DNA of 64,000 nucleotides from Affinundibacterium nitidum. Lineage in GTDB: Bacteria; Pseudomonadota; Gammaproteobacteria; Burkholderiales; Burkholderiaceae_D. Location: the NCBI RefSeq assembly GCF_014284155.1, contig NZ_JACOFZ010000005.1:124001-188000 (forward strand), given 5' to 3'. Below are positions 10,156-17,774 of the stretch, piece after piece; the stretch's first letter is position 1; the number at the start of each line of letters is the position of its first letter. A program made the position numbers and the translations under genes. The notes beneath the pieces were generated by a model. It was given only the letters and a program-made list of their open reading frames with translations, did no database searches and was not told where the DNA came from.

Positions 10156-11490
10156 TTAACCCAACTCGACGCGATTTCTTCCTGAATTTTTAGCGCGATA
10201 CAAGGCGACATCAGCGCGTTCAAATACACTTTCTGCTGAACTATCTTCTACGTGAATTTGCGTGATACCGATGCTAATGGTAATTGGAATACTGCGCTCG
10301 CCATCGAGCAGTGGGGTGATTTCGATTTTCTTGCGTAGGCGTTCTGCAAATGTCTTCGCTGCTTGAATATCGGTGTCTGGCATTAAGATTGAAAACTCTT
10401 CGCCTCCAATGCGACCGATGCTATCGACGCGGCGCAGATCATTGCGCATCAGGCGGCTTATGTGTTGCAGCATGTGGTCGCCAACCGCATGGCCATAGAT
10501 ATCGTTGACACGTTTGAATAGATCGAGGTCGATCAATAATAAACTACATAGTGCTTGCGGTGAGCGCTGTATCCGCGCAATTTGGCGATTGAGATCATCG
10601 ATGTAGTCGCGGCGTGAGGCTAAGCCTGTTAGGAAATCTGTGGTGGCCATCGTGCGCAATTCGTCTTCGCGCGCTTTGCTCTCAGAAATATCGCGGCTGA
10701 TACCGAAAATGCCGGTGACCGTTTTTCCATCTTCCGCAAACATCGGCCATTTATTAGTACTAACCCAACCGACGCTGCCATCAGCGCGGAAATAGGGATT
10801 TACTTTGTTGAGCACGGCGACTCCATCGCGGAAGATCGGTACTTCCTCTTGTATATAAACCTGTGCGGTTTCTAAGGGAAAGATTTCATTGTCGTGCTTG
10901 CCGACCATATCGCGCCAGCTCTGATGTCCTGTGATTTCCGCTAAGGTTTGGCTGCAATAGCGAATGCGACTTTCTTTGTCTTTAATGTAAATGAAGTCAG
11001 AAGTCGATTCTAAGACTGTGATGAAGTCCTGATTCATTCTTTGCAAGTCAAGTTCAGCTTGTTTGCGATTACTAATATCTTCGATGGCAATGACAAGTGC
11101 AGGCTCATCGTAAAGTTCGATATGACTTAAATTAATACTGAACCACTGAGTGCCCCTTTCATCTTGGCATTCTTGGGTGATGGGCTCTTTCGTATGCATG
11201 ACTTTAGAAGCCAAGCTAAGCAAGGAATTTTCCCCCATCGAGAAGCGATTGCTGATTTTCTTTAGCGATGCGCTATTGAGTGCTTCGATACCTGTAAGTT
11301 TGGAAAAGGTATGGTTGGCATATGCGATGAGAAAATCATGTGTGTCGATCTTGTCATTGATTTTTGGAGTGCAGTAAAGCACGCCATAACGCAAGTATTC
11401 GAGTAAGTTAAAACAGTTCGCGCATTTATTGAGACCATTCGCTTGCAGTGATGATGCTGCGTGAATCTGCACATGAGGTTTGTTGTCCAT
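10156..11490 (-). CDS. PAS-PAS-GGDEF diguanylate cyclase
   Basis: A 444-aa cytoplasmic enzyme expected to make cyclic di-GMP from two GTP. Residues about 30-145 form a first PAS-like domain with a small Cys cluster (CANC) before it. A second PAS with PAC segment follows (about 150-275: FIYIKDKESRIRYC, VTGIFGISRDISE). The GGDEF domain occupies about 285-444. The active-site loop is GGEEF (RIGGEEFSILMPD, around residue 362), and an RxxD inhibitory site (RRVD) sits five residues before it, so both catalysis and product inhibition look possible. There are no membrane segments, so the signal is probably internal. Its 3' 165 bp are duplicated at 8041-8205. Confidence 0.92.
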   Translation of the reverse strand: MDNKPHVQIHAASSLQANGLNKCANCFNLLEYLRYGVLYCTPKINDKIDTHDFLIAYANHTFSKLTGIEALNSASLKKISNRFSMGENSLLSLASKVMHTKEPITQECQDERGTQWFSINLSHIELYDEPALVIAIEDISNRKQAELDLQRMNQDFITVLESTSDFIYIKDKESRIRYCSQTLAEITGHQSWRDMVGKHDNEIFPLETAQVYIQEEVPIFRDGVAVLNKVNPYFRADGSVGWVSTNKWPMFAEDGKTVTGIFGISRDISESKAREDELRTMATTDFLTGLASRRDYIDDLNRQIARIQRSPQALCSLLLIDLDLFKRVNDIYGHAVGDHMLQHISRLMRNDLRRVDSIGRIGGEEFSILMPDTDIQAAKTFAERLRKKIEITPLLDGERSIPITISIGITQIHVEDSSAESVFERADVALYRAKNSGRNRVELG

Positions 11491-11629
11491 GGTTCTTTTT
11501 CATCGACCAGTTAGTTCTTTGTTTAGTGAAGTTTTCCCCTTTGTTTAGGATACGCTGCTGGAAATCTGTCTATTTGATATGGGTCAAATGTTTATGGCGT
11601 AGCCGACGTGCTAGAAACATGCCTCGAAA

Positions 11630-12052
11630 TTAGGTACGGAAGGTTTGCAGGTGAATACTCGTCTCCGTATTTTGAATTGCCTTGATCAAGCGTATCCGTT
11701 CCAAGATGGTCGACAGCTCAGATAGGTTTTCGGCTCGTAGACTGGCCAGTAAGTCCCAACGTCCATTGGTGTCATGAATCTCCTCAATCCCTGGCTCACC
11801 TAATAATTTAGCGATGACCGCCCGCGTTTCATTGCCCTCGACGGCGATGCTAATCCAAGCATGGATTTCGTTTGGCTGGGCGTCGGGACGCAGCCGTACG
11901 GTATAGCCGACGATGACACCGTCTTTTTCGAGTTTTTCAATGCGATTATTGACCGTCCCGCGCGACACCTTCAATTTGTATGCCAAAGCGGCAATACTGA
12001 GGCGGGCATTGGTGCGCAAAAGTCCAATTAATTGTTGATCTAAAGCATCCAT
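11630..12052 (-). CDS. Lrp/AsnC family transcriptional regulator
   Basis: A 140-aa regulator with an N-terminal winged helix-turn-helix (DQQLIGLLRTNARLSIAALA, recognition helix VSRGTVNNRIEKLEKDG) and a C-terminal RAM ligand-binding domain (residues about 65-135, with the Gly/Asp-rich HDTNGRWDLLASLRA). These proteins form dimers to octamers and respond to amino acids. It is divergent from ornithine cyclodeaminase with 279 bp between start codons, so the likely effector is ornithine, arginine or proline and the likely target is that gene; this is inferred from position only. Confidence 0.9.
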   Translation of the reverse strand: MDALDQQLIGLLRTNARLSIAALAYKLKVSRGTVNNRIEKLEKDGVIVGYTVRLRPDAQPNEIHAWISIAVEGNETRAVIAKLLGEPGIEEIHDTNGRWDLLASLRAENLSELSTILERIRLIKAIQNTETSIHLQTFRT

Positions 12053-12331
12053 TTTGTTTATTCCGTCAATTTAGGTCTTCATTTTGCCAGCTTTTTGACG
12101 AAATTGGTACATTTTTGCTGATTCTGTTTAACATTAACATCCCGTAAGATCCTTCCATCAGATTTTAAAAAGAACTTACGCAAAGTTGTTGCAGCGAGAT
12201 TTACCCCTTCGCTTCATAGAAACAGTAAAAGCGCTGTTTTATCAAACAGCTGGTTGTAGAAATTTTGCGCAAGTTCTCGAGCGCCCCGCTATCAGGGGAT
12301 TGAATTAGAGAATTGAAAAACGGAGACCATC
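12053..12331. promoter_or_regulatory. Shared control region of the Lrp-type regulator and ornithine cyclodeaminase
   Basis: A 279-bp divergent intergenic region. A perfect 7-bp inverted repeat GCTGTTT-TATC-AAACAGC lies at 12233-12250, about 80 bp ahead of the ocd start. It has no T-run, so a regulator site or leader hairpin is more likely than a terminator. Promoter elements could not be assigned with confidence. A good ribosome site (GGAGA) precedes ATG 12332. Confidence 0.4.
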
Positions 12332-13435
12332 ATGTCCACAACTACACAAACAATTACACCACGTCGCGCAGTAACTCAATACTTGAGCGCAGAACGCGTT
12401 GCTGAAATCATCAACAAACGTGGCATCGCTGCTTGTATCACTGGCGTTGCTTCTTATATCAACCAAGATTTCTTGCGTTGGAACGCGTTTGATAAGTGCG
12501 CTCGTGTTGCTAGCCACTCTGACGTGGGCGTGATCGAATTGATGCCGATCGCTGATGACAAGAGCTATACATTTAAGTATGTGAACGGCCATCCAAGTAA
12601 CCACCGCTTTAATTTGCCAACAGTAATGGCTTTCGGTGTATTGGCTGACGTAGAAACAGGTGTGCCAGAGTTGGTTAGTGAATTGACTTTAACGACGGCA
12701 ATTCGCACAGCAGCGATGTCTGCAGTGGCTGCCCGCGCATTGGCACGTGACAATTGCAAAACAATGGCGATCATCGGCAACGGTGCACAAAGCGATTTCC
12801 AAGCTTTAGCATTCCATCATTTGTTGGGCGTTGAGACTTTCCATTTGTACGATATCGATTCCGCTGCAACAGACAAATTGGAAGCCAACTTGGCGAAATT
12901 TGGTTTGAAAACTAAACGTTTCAATAGCACTAAAGAAGCAGTCAAAGGCGTGGACATCATCACGACGGTCACTGCAGACAAAACCAATGCAACGATCATT
13001 ACGCCAGACATGATTGAGCCAGGTATGCACATCAATGGCGTAGGTGGCGACTGCCCAGGTAAGACAGAGTTGCACGCCGATGTATTGCGTATGGGTCCAG
13101 TATTCTGCGAATTTGAGCCACAATCGCGTATCGAAGGCGATATGCAACAAATGCCAGCGGACTTCCCAGTGACAGAATTGTGGACAGTGTTGTCAGGCAA
13201 GGTTGTTGGCCGTAGCAGCGCTGACCAAGTAACGATTTTTGATTCTGTTGGTTTCGCTTTGGAAGATTACTCTGCTTTACGCTACATGCGCGATGTAGCG
13301 ATTGAGTTGGGTATGAATGAAACTTTGTCATTGATTCCAGCATTGCCAGATCCAAAAAATCTGTTTGGTTTCATTGGCGCTAATGCTCCTACGACAACAA
13401 CAGCTGCACGTGCTGTTCCAGCATTCGTAGCCTAA
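12332..13435 (+). CDS. Ornithine cyclodeaminase
   Basis: Converts L-ornithine to L-proline and ammonia with bound NAD+ in the cytoplasm; the family also includes mu-crystallin-like and N-alkyl amino acid enzymes. The 367-aa sequence has the family substrate block (KYVNGHPSNH), the turn FGVLADVETGVPEL, TAIRTAAMSAVAARAL, the Rossmann motif MAIIGNGAQSDFQALA (residues about 147-162), and GMHINGVGGDCPGKTEL with the Asp that acts in hydride transfer. The length and the VGGDCPGKTEL loop fit the bacterial ornithine cyclodeaminase branch. It is divergent from an Lrp-type regulator and is followed by a terminator, so it is probably monocistronic. Confidence 0.92.
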   Translation: MSTTTQTITPRRAVTQYLSAERVAEIINKRGIAACITGVASYINQDFLRWNAFDKCARVASHSDVGVIELMPIADDKSYTFKYVNGHPSNHRFNLPTVMAFGVLADVETGVPELVSELTLTTAIRTAAMSAVAARALARDNCKTMAIIGNGAQSDFQALAFHHLLGVETFHLYDIDSAATDKLEANLAKFGLKTKRFNSTKEAVKGVDIITTVTADKTNATIITPDMIEPGMHINGVGGDCPGKTELHADVLRMGPVFCEFEPQSRIEGDMQQMPADFPVTELWTVLSGKVVGRSSADQVTIFDSVGFALEDYSALRYMRDVAIELGMNETLSLIPALPDPKNLFGFIGANAPTTTTAARAVPAFVA

Positions 13436-13513
13436 GTGATAGATTTTTGCTTATTGTAGATATTTTTGGTAGTAAATCATATAAGTTTGATCGTCCGGTA
13501 GTTACCGATTGAG

Positions 13514-13545
13514 CCCGAATTCCTTAAGAATTCGGGTTTTTTTTT
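13514..13545 (+). terminator. Rho-independent terminator after ornithine cyclodeaminase
   Basis: A perfect 9-bp stem CCCGAATTC / GAATTCGGG with loop CTTAA is followed by nine T, 78 bp beyond the stop codon. Confidence 0.93.
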
Positions 13546-13698
13546 ATTCAAAACAAAAATAAAGGCGAAAAAGTGAAAAAAACTGAGATTTTGTAAGTAT
13601 TTGTGTCAACCGACTGTTTCTGGCTCACGTTCTTGGACGTAAGCATCTTCACACGAAGGTTTGAGAATAGTGAAGAGTACCCCCCGAGAGGAAACATC

Positions 13699-14025
13699 AT
13701 GATTTACGAAATTTTAGTTCGCCCTTCTTACAATAAAGTGATGACGTCTGATCACTTGATCTGGGTTGATAGTGAAATGCCAACACGCTTTTTTGAGCAA
13801 TGGTTGCGTGATCATGCTTTGTTAGACGGCAGTGGTCGTTCCCCTATCGTGCGTTGGGGTATTGTACAAAGCCAACGTCCAGCGCATTTTGAATTGGCGA
13901 CACAGGAAGGTGCTTTGACAGACCGTATCGCTGAATTGATGAGCGGTGCAGCACATTTGGCAGAGCTGCCAGTATCGGCGCGTGATTCTGCTGTTGCAAA
14001 GACACCAGTTTTTTTGGCAGCATAA
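13699..14025 (+). CDS. Small protein of unknown function
   Basis: A 108-aa soluble, mildly acidic protein starting MIYEILVRPSYNKVMTSDHL, with no signal peptide, membrane segment or recognisable motif. The frame opens at 13603, but the ATG at 13699 has a GAGAGGA ribosome site 8 nt ahead, so I use that. It is separated from ornithine cyclodeaminase by a terminator, so it has its own promoter, and it ends in a strong bidirectional terminator. Codon use resembles the surrounding genes, which supports it being real. I do not recognise the family. Confidence 0.7.
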   Translation: MIYEILVRPSYNKVMTSDHLIWVDSEMPTRFFEQWLRDHALLDGSGRSPIVRWGIVQSQRPAHFELATQEGALTDRIAELMSGAAHLAELPVSARDSAVAKTPVFLAA

Positions 14026-14068
14026 ATTTACCGCAGCGCCTTCATCTGAGCGCTGAGTAGAAAATAAT

Positions 14069-14106
14069 AACAGCGACAAGCCACTGTGATGGTTTGTCGC
14101 TGTTTT
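14069..14106. terminator. Bidirectional terminator between convergent genes
   Basis: An 11-bp stem AACAGCGACAA / TTGTCGCTGTT, extended by four inner pairs including one G-U, is flanked by T-rich sequence on the plus strand (TTTT to 14106) and A-rich sequence before it (AAAATAATAA), so it can serve both the small gene ending at 14025 and the lipoprotein gene ending at 14131. Confidence 0.88.
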
Positions 14107-14130
14107 CATTTCTGGGCAGCAAGTTCGCGC

Positions 14131-14625
14131 CTAATCTGAAGTAGTTCCCGGCTCTACATAAATACCCCCACAGACTATGGTCTGGTCGAGGCGTTCGCAA
14201 TACATGAGCTTATGCTCGATCTTCTTACTTTCAGGATTCCTAAACTTGTATTCATGCCAGAACTGCTGGTGATTGCGGGCGAGTGCCAGCCGTTCAATCA
14301 CGAATGCTTTGCCGTCAACGTCGGTAAGATTAATGAGGTCTTTGCCTATCATCTTGGGATTTGCCCCGTGTGCAAGGACGATGCCATTGATTTCATAGAC
14401 CACAATGTAAAGATCGCGGTCGGTGAATTGACCCTCTTGCGAATTAAATTCTCGATAAGCCTTTGCTGGTCCATTGTCTTGGATGAAGCTGACCGCTTTT
14501 TTGACCATTGCCACCGCTTCCGCTTTGTTGGCGCCAACATCTTCGCTTGCAGCGCATGAAATAAGGAGTAGAGACGCAATACAAGTCAGCAGATATTTTG
14601 TGAAGGAAAAGAGTGCTTTGTTCAT
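14131..14625 (-). CDS. Lipoprotein with a single Cache domain
   Basis: A 164-aa exported lipoprotein: Lys-containing n-region, hydrophobic stretch and lipobox LLISC (Cys at about residue 24). The mature part (about 35-160) resembles an sCache_2 small-molecule sensing domain: AVSFIQDNGPAKAYREFN, GQFTDRDLYIVVYEINGIVLAHG and MIGKDLINLTDVDGKAFV are typical of that fold. It lacks any output domain, so it may feed a partner sensor or act as a periplasmic binding protein. It starts 18 bp after the TPR lipoprotein gene and is probably in the same transcript. Confidence 0.82.
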   Translation of the reverse strand: MNKALFSFTKYLLTCIASLLLISCAASEDVGANKAEAVAMVKKAVSFIQDNGPAKAYREFNSQEGQFTDRDLYIVVYEINGIVLAHGANPKMIGKDLINLTDVDGKAFVIERLALARNHQQFWHEYKFRNPESKKIEHKLMYCERLDQTIVCGGIYVEPGTTSD

Positions 14626-14643
14626 TGATTTAAGTGCTTTGGT

Positions 14644-15828
14644 CTATTGAAACTTGCTTTGCGCTGCGTGAAAACGATCAAGTTTCGATGAGTACATTGA
14701 GTAGACTTCTTGTGAGGTGCTATTTGATTTTGCTGCGGTTAGGTGCTGTTCAGCCGCTTTCATATCGCCTAACTTCAGGTGTGCCATCCCCAGCCAAAAG
14801 TGAAATTCATGATAATCCGGCGCGCGGTCGAGCTCACGCTCAAACCATCGTTTGGCAGTTTGGTAATCTTGATCTTCCATCGCTTTCATTCCCAATTTGA
14901 AGAAGTGGAAGGGGGGGAAGGGTTGCCGACTTGCCAGCTTTTCTTGCATGGCTTTGGCGTCGGCTAGGCGATTCGTTTGTTCCATCGCTTGTATGATATT
15001 CGACATGGCAACCGTGCTGGATGGATCAAGTCTTAAAGCGGCATCAAGTGCGTTATAGGCCAGTTCATCATTCTTATGGCGCAAATAGACCACGCCAAGG
15101 GTATTGTATCCGGCAGCATAACTAGGGTCAGCAGTTAATGCAGCACGTGCCCAATGGTATGCTTGGTTGAGGTCACCCGCCGACATACTCTCTGCAGCTC
15201 GATTATTGAAATACATGGCGACGATGGTCTTTTCCTCGAGCTCTAAGGTTCGTTGACCAGCGATTTCTTCTGGTGGATAAAAATCAATCGTCATTTGATG
15301 GTTCTTGTCGAGGTGATTCCTATCATCGAAATGACGTTTCCCTAATACGATGTTGACGTGGCCAACATTGAAATAAAGTGCACCATTTCGACTCCACGTT
15401 TCTGGGGTGATGACACTTTGATAGCTGATATCCATGCCCATTTCTTTTGCTATCGCTGCTGTCATGATCACGAGCGATAAACAATTGCCCGATCTCGCAC
15501 TAAAGGTCTCGGCAGCATTTCGCGTGTAGCTTGAATCGTATTCCAGTTTTAATTGTGCTTTGGTGTAGAGAGCGTTGAAGAGTGCTCGTTGATGGCTTGA
15601 TGAACGTATCTGGGTCAGAATTTCTTTGGCGATAAATTGCTTCATCTCCGCGGTTGGCGCGAAGATAGCAGCAGCATCAGGTGTTTGTTTGGCAATGGCA
15701 AAGCTTTGGTCGTCAAACAGGTGCTGTGGTACTTGGACGACGGGGCGCTGCATGGCACATGCCGAGAGAAGTGCCACGCAGCTCATCAACGCGAGATACT
15801 TGGCCCGGATTTGTAGACTAATTAGCAT
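14644..15828 (-). CDS. Transglutaminase-like and TPR lipoprotein
   Basis: A 394-aa lipoprotein with lipobox ALLSAC (Cys at about 24). Residues about 70-210 look like a transglutaminase-like/SirB1-type region: Cys in RSGNCLSLVIMTAAIA and a His in YFNVGHVNIVLGKRH. From about 210 on there are several tetratricopeptide repeats (for example AYHWARAALTADPSYAAGYN, ELAYNALDAALRLDPS, YHEFHFWLGMAHLKLGDMKA). It probably works as an envelope scaffold or a protease-like enzyme on peptidoglycan or proteins; the substrate is unknown. GGAGA precedes the ATG at 15828. It leads a two-gene unit with the Cache lipoprotein downstream. Confidence 0.82.
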   Translation of the reverse strand: MLISLQIRAKYLALMSCVALLSACAMQRPVVQVPQHLFDDQSFAIAKQTPDAAAIFAPTAEMKQFIAKEILTQIRSSSHQRALFNALYTKAQLKLEYDSSYTRNAAETFSARSGNCLSLVIMTAAIAKEMGMDISYQSVITPETWSRNGALYFNVGHVNIVLGKRHFDDRNHLDKNHQMTIDFYPPEEIAGQRTLELEEKTIVAMYFNNRAAESMSAGDLNQAYHWARAALTADPSYAAGYNTLGVVYLRHKNDELAYNALDAALRLDPSSTVAMSNIIQAMEQTNRLADAKAMQEKLASRQPFPPFHFFKLGMKAMEDQDYQTAKRWFERELDRAPDYHEFHFWLGMAHLKLGDMKAAEQHLTAAKSNSTSQEVYSMYSSKLDRFHAAQSKFQ

Positions 15829-15968
15829 TCTGGTCTCCCTGTCGCACAGTGCAGATCTTGCACTGTGAATTCGATCTCTGATCTTCAGAATAGTTCGAAT
15901 TCGTTATGCTGCAAAGCAAATTGCGACAGAGAGGGTCATTGATGGGATAAAAAGGGTAAGAGGTGCAA

Positions 15969-16607
15969 TTAATATGCAACAGTGAAGCGGCTTCCTATGT
16001 GTTCCGCTTTCTCTAATTCGTCCACCATCGCCACGGCATAGTCCTCGACAGAGATGTGGCTATTACCGGATTCGTCAGTCAACAATTGATCTTTACCAAG
16101 GCGAAATTGCGCTGTGCGTTCACCTGGTGCGATCATCGCGGCCGGGCTGAGCATGGTCCAAGACAAAGCAGTTTCGGCACGCAACATCAGCAACGTTTGG
16201 CGCGCGCCTTCAGCCGAAGCGCGATACGCATCCGGGAAGTTTGGCGTATCTAATAAGGCAACGCCAGGTGCAACTTCGAGTGAGCCAGCTCCTCCTACTA
16301 CTAATAAACGTGCCGCGGCAGCTGTTTTTGCTGCGGCGATAATGTTCTTCATACCGTCAACGTAGTAGTCCAAGGTATTGCTTTGCGCATGACCGCTAAA
16401 GGCGGTGATCACAGCATCGTGACCTTTCAGCTGCGCACTCAGGGTTTCGACATTATTCACGTCGCTGCGATGCGCATGCAATTGTGGATGTGCTGCTAGT
16501 TTCTCTGGTCGAGAAACATAAGCGTGAACCTGATGTCCGCGTGTTAATAATTCTTTCAAGATGGCTGAGCCGATAAAACCTGATGCGCCGATGAGTGCTA
16601 CTTGCAT
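15969..16607 (-). CDS. NAD(P)-binding atypical SDR protein (NmrA/YwnB-like)
   Basis: A 212-aa Rossmann-fold protein starting MQVALIGASGFIGSAILKEL, with the atypical SDR glycine motif GASGFIG at residues 7-13, an early acidic/basic cofactor pocket, LLVVGGAGSLEV and a C-terminal ISVEDYAVAMVDELE. Members bind NAD(P)H and reduce small molecules or act as redox sensors; no active-site Tyr-Lys pair is clear. The frame extends upstream to 16940, but that part overlaps the divergent LysR gene and the ATG at 16607 (AAAGGAAT ahead) fits the family. It is divergent from the LysR regulator, which probably controls it. Confidence 0.9.
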   Translation of the reverse strand: MQVALIGASGFIGSAILKELLTRGHQVHAYVSRPEKLAAHPQLHAHRSDVNNVETLSAQLKGHDAVITAFSGHAQSNTLDYYVDGMKNIIAAAKTAAAARLLVVGGAGSLEVAPGVALLDTPNFPDAYRASAEGARQTLLMLRAETALSWTMLSPAAMIAPGERTAQFRLGKDQLLTDESGNSHISVEDYAVAMVDELEKAEHIGSRFTVAY

Positions 16608-16776
16608 GATGTATTCCTTTCGCGATTGCGGATGAGTTTGGTTTTTTTGACTGGTCGCTCGAAAGTGATCAAGCGGTACAGTGTGAGAAGAAGTATGCGC
16701 TTTTAGATTGACTAGATAAATAAGCAAATCTAGAATTGATTGTTTCGATTTTCTAATCAATGGAGGAGCGGCTAGC

Positions 16777-17676
16777 ATGTCGACATTGGACCAGATTGAC
16801 CTCAATACGCTCAGTATTTTTGATGCTGTTGTCGAGATGGGCGGTTTTACCGCAGCGGCAAATAAGCTCGACATCGCCAAAGCGAAAGTGAGTCTGCAAA
16901 TTGCAAGGCTGGAGAAACAGTTGGGGACGAGTTTGTTCATCCGTACTACCCGTCAGGTCAGCTTGACCGATGCGGGGCGGCAGCTACACGAACAGTGTCA
17001 ACCATATCTTGCAGGATTGCGCGAAGCCTTGCATCAATTGGGGAATCCAGCCACCGAGTTGCATGGCGTGCTGCGCGTATCTGCCAGCGTCAATCATGCC
17101 AGTCAATCGGTTGCGCCAGCACTCGCGAAATTCGCTCAGCTTCATCCGCATCTACGTGTTGATCTGCGTACCAATGATCGGATTACTGATCTGATTGCAG
17201 ATGGCATCGACCTGTCGTTTCGCATGGGATGGCTCAGAGATTCGTCCCAGCGGGCGATCAAGCTCGGTGAGTTCGAGCAATGGTTATTGGCGTCGCCTAC
17301 GTATCTTAAAAAGTGGGGAAGACCCAGTCATCCTTCGGAATTGCGTGAACACGAATGGATTGCACTGTCATTGTTATCGGCCCCATTAACTTGGAAATTT
17401 GTTGGGCCACACCAAGAGCAGTGCCAAGTGCATATGAAATCGCGAATTCAGGTTGATGCACCGAGCTCAATGCTGGCATTGATGCAGCAAGGTCTGGGTA
17501 TTTCGGTGATGGAACAAATGAGCGCACAACAAGCGATTAAAGCTGGCAATTTAGAACGTGTTTTATCGCAATGGAGTTTACCGCAGGGTGGAATCTATGC
17601 GGTTTTGCCACCGGGGCGCCACATGCCCGCGAAAGTACGTGCCTTCATCGATTTCTATCGGGACTACTTGCAGTGA
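16777..17676 (+). CDS. LysR family transcriptional regulator
   Basis: A 299-aa LysR-type regulator: winged HTH at residues about 8-65 (SIFDAVVEMGGFTAAANKL, KAKVSLQIARLEKQLGTSLF) and a periplasmic-binding-protein-like effector domain from about 90 (VDLRTNDRITDLIADGIDLS). It belongs to the CrgA/DsdC-like branch in which IADGIDLSFRMG is common. It is divergent from the NAD(P)-binding protein gene with 169 bp between starts, the usual arrangement for a LysR gene and its target. The AT-rich spacer carries short imperfect repeats (GATTG, CAATC) near 16733-16760 that could bind it. GGAGGAG is the ribosome site. Confidence 0.92.
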   Translation: MSTLDQIDLNTLSIFDAVVEMGGFTAAANKLDIAKAKVSLQIARLEKQLGTSLFIRTTRQVSLTDAGRQLHEQCQPYLAGLREALHQLGNPATELHGVLRVSASVNHASQSVAPALAKFAQLHPHLRVDLRTNDRITDLIADGIDLSFRMGWLRDSSQRAIKLGEFEQWLLASPTYLKKWGRPSHPSELREHEWIALSLLSAPLTWKFVGPHQEQCQVHMKSRIQVDAPSSMLALMQQGLGISVMEQMSAQQAIKAGNLERVLSQWSLPQGGIYAVLPPGRHMPAKVRAFIDFYRDYLQ

Positions 17677-17774
17677 ACTGAACGCGCTACGCTTCACTTT
17701 GAACACATACTGACTTCACAAGCTGTTTTTAGAATGCGATCTCCTTTAGTTCTGACATAGAAGCGAGGTCATCC

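Noticed and set aside
15969-16940. Long form of the NAD(P)-binding protein gene to 16940
   Set aside because: The first 111 residues overlap the divergent LysR gene and precede the Rossmann start; ATG 16607 fits better.
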